6,739 nt of DNA from Bdellovibrio sp. ZAP7 (GTDB lineage: Bacteria > Bacteroidota > Bacteroidia > Flavobacteriales > Flavobacteriaceae): positions 1 through 6,739 of the forward strand of contig CALPKO020000074.1 in NCBI GenBank assembly GCA_943324165.2, in the 5' to 3' direction. The position numbers and the translations under genes were made by a program. Position 1 is the first letter of the stretch, and each line of letters begins with the position of its first letter. Shown here one piece after another: positions 5,867 to 6,739 of the stretch. The notes under the pieces were generated by a model. The model did no database searches and was not told where the DNA came from. It saw only the letters and a list, made by a program, of their open reading frames with translations.

Positions 5867-6331
5867 ATGACATTTAAAGAAAAAGTAAATCTGTTGTTAG
5901 AACAAGGGCTAGAAGAAAAGCCAAGTGTATTCTTAATCGACCTGACAATTACTGATGCATTCAAGATTATTGTAACTTTAGATGGCGATAACGGCGTGGT
6001 TTTGCAAGATTGTATTGATGTAAGTCGTGCAATTGAACACAATCTAGACCGTGAAGAACAAGATTTTTCTCTTGAAGTGGCTTCAGTTGGAGTTGGTTCT
6101 CCACTAAAACTGAAAAGACAATACATTAAAAATATCGGAAGAATGCTTATTGTAAAATTAGCAACTTCTACAATAGAAGCCCAATTGGCTGATGCAAACC
6201 AAGAATTTATTACTTTAGCATGGGAAGCTAGAGAACCAAAACAAATCGGAAAAGGAAAAGAAACCGTTCAAAAAAGACAAGAAATTCCTTATGAAGATAT
6301 AAAAGAAGCAATCGTTACAGTAACATTTTAA
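5867..6331 (+). CDS. rimP: Ribosome maturation factor RimP
   Basis: This 154-residue cytosolic protein is needed for maturation of the 30S ribosomal subunit. Characteristic stretches are [23 protein letters not shown] (positions 43-65), typical of the N-terminal alpha/beta domain, and [15 protein letters not shown] (70-84), the Bacteroidota form of the LEVSSPG motif. The C-terminal SH3-like beta domain covers about 86-154. Length is normal for the family. ATG at 5867 is chosen. An in-frame TTG at 5843 would add eight residues, but it lies in the leader hairpin and the added residues are not typical. The gene is followed after 14 bp by nusA, the widely conserved rimP-nusA(-infB) order. Regulation probably involves the promoter at 5775-5803 and the leader hairpin. 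Confidence 0.95.
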   Translation: MTFKEKVNLLLEQGLEEKPSVFLIDLTITDAFKIIVTLDGDNGVVLQDCIDVSRAIEHNLDREEQDFSLEVASVGVGSPLKLKRQYIKNIGRMLIVKLATSTIEAQLADANQEFITLAWEAREPKQIGKGKETVQKRQEIPYEDIKEAIVTVTF

Positions 6332-6345
6332 ATTAAAGAGTTGGC

Positions 6346-6739
6346 ATGGAAAATTTAGCATTAATCGATTCATTTTCAGAGTTTAAAGACGACAAACTTA
6401 TTGATCGTGTAACGCTTATGGCGATTTTAGAAGATGTGTTTAGAAATGCATTGAAAAAGAAATTTGGTTCTGATGATAATTTCGACATTATTATCAATCC
6501 AGACAAAGGCGATATGGAAATTTGGCAAAGAAGAGTGATCGTTGCCGATGACGATTTAGATTTAGATCACCTAGAAATTACCTTAACCGACGCTAGAAAA
6601 ATCGAACCTGATTTTGAAATTGGGGAAGAAGTTTCTGAAGAAGTAAAATTAGTTGATTTGGGAAGAAGAGCGATTTTGGCTTTACGTCAGAATTTGATTT
6701 CTAAAATCCATGAACACGATAATACTAATTTGTACAAAC
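6346..6739 (+). CDS. nusA: Transcription termination/antitermination factor NusA, N-terminal part
   Basis: 131 codons are present, from ATG at 6346 to the right edge; the rest is outside. The sequence is the NusA N-terminal domain, which contacts RNA polymerase near the RNA exit channel. It has an initial helical region, MAILEDVFRNALKKKFG (25-41), a strand NFDIIINPDKGDMEIWQRRVIV (45-66), and the acidic IEPDFEIGEEVSEEV segment (86-100). The S1 and KH RNA-binding domains are expected beyond the window. NusA acts in pausing, intrinsic termination and antitermination. It lies 14 bp behind rimP, so the two are co-transcribed. Since NusA itself strengthens hairpin pausing and termination, the hairpin in this operon's leader offers a route to self-regulation, though this is inference. 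Confidence 0.95.
   Translation, partial: MENLALIDSFSEFKDDKLIDRVTLMAILEDVFRNALKKKFGSDDNFDIIINPDKGDMEIWQRRVIVADDDLDLDHLEITLTDARKIEPDFEIGEEVSEEVKLVDLGRRAILALRQNLISKIHEHDNTNLYK

Overview
The window looks like chromosomal DNA of a member of Bacteroidota, most probably Flavobacteriaceae and Flavobacterium-like. The DNA is AT-rich. Promoter-like sites fit the Bacteroidota TTTG / TAnnTTTG form, and start codons lack Shine-Dalgarno sequences. The protein set also fits: a FG-GAP protein with a signal peptide, a CxxCH lipoprotein, tandem-domain UspA, RmuC, and a RimP-NusA operon. The genus is an inference, since no rRNA or other marker gene is present.

Left part (1-2570, minus strand): two exported proteins in what looks like one operon. 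A diheme c-type cytochrome lipoprotein (1362-2462) is followed after 20 bp by a secreted FG-GAP/VCBS-repeat protein (start at 1341, cut by the left edge). A TATATTTG box sits just upstream of the cytochrome gene.

Middle (2571-4857, minus strand): a hotdog-fold acyl-CoA thioesterase (2571-3110) and an RmuC-family protein (3292-4650). The 181 bp between them is mostly two different tandem direct-repeat arrays placed side by side: four 16-bp units, then thirteen ACTG-centred units with a 7/7/6 rhythm. A 25-codon reading frame overlaps the thioesterase stop by one base (TAATG).

Right part (4858-6739): a tandem UspA protein on the minus strand (4858-5682) with a strong hairpin terminator behind it. 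It is divergent from rimP (5867-6331) and nusA (from 6346, cut by the right edge) on the plus strand. rimP has a near-ideal promoter. Its short leader holds a perfect terminator-type hairpin, and a 10-codon leader reading frame runs exactly through that hairpin. This suggests attenuation of the rimP-nusA operon.

Most genes are ordinary housekeeping or stress genes. The parts most worth following up are the rimP leader, the double repeat array, and the cytochrome/FG-GAP secreted pair. No mobile element, CRISPR array, tRNA or rRNA was seen, and no gene-free stretch exceeds 300 bp.
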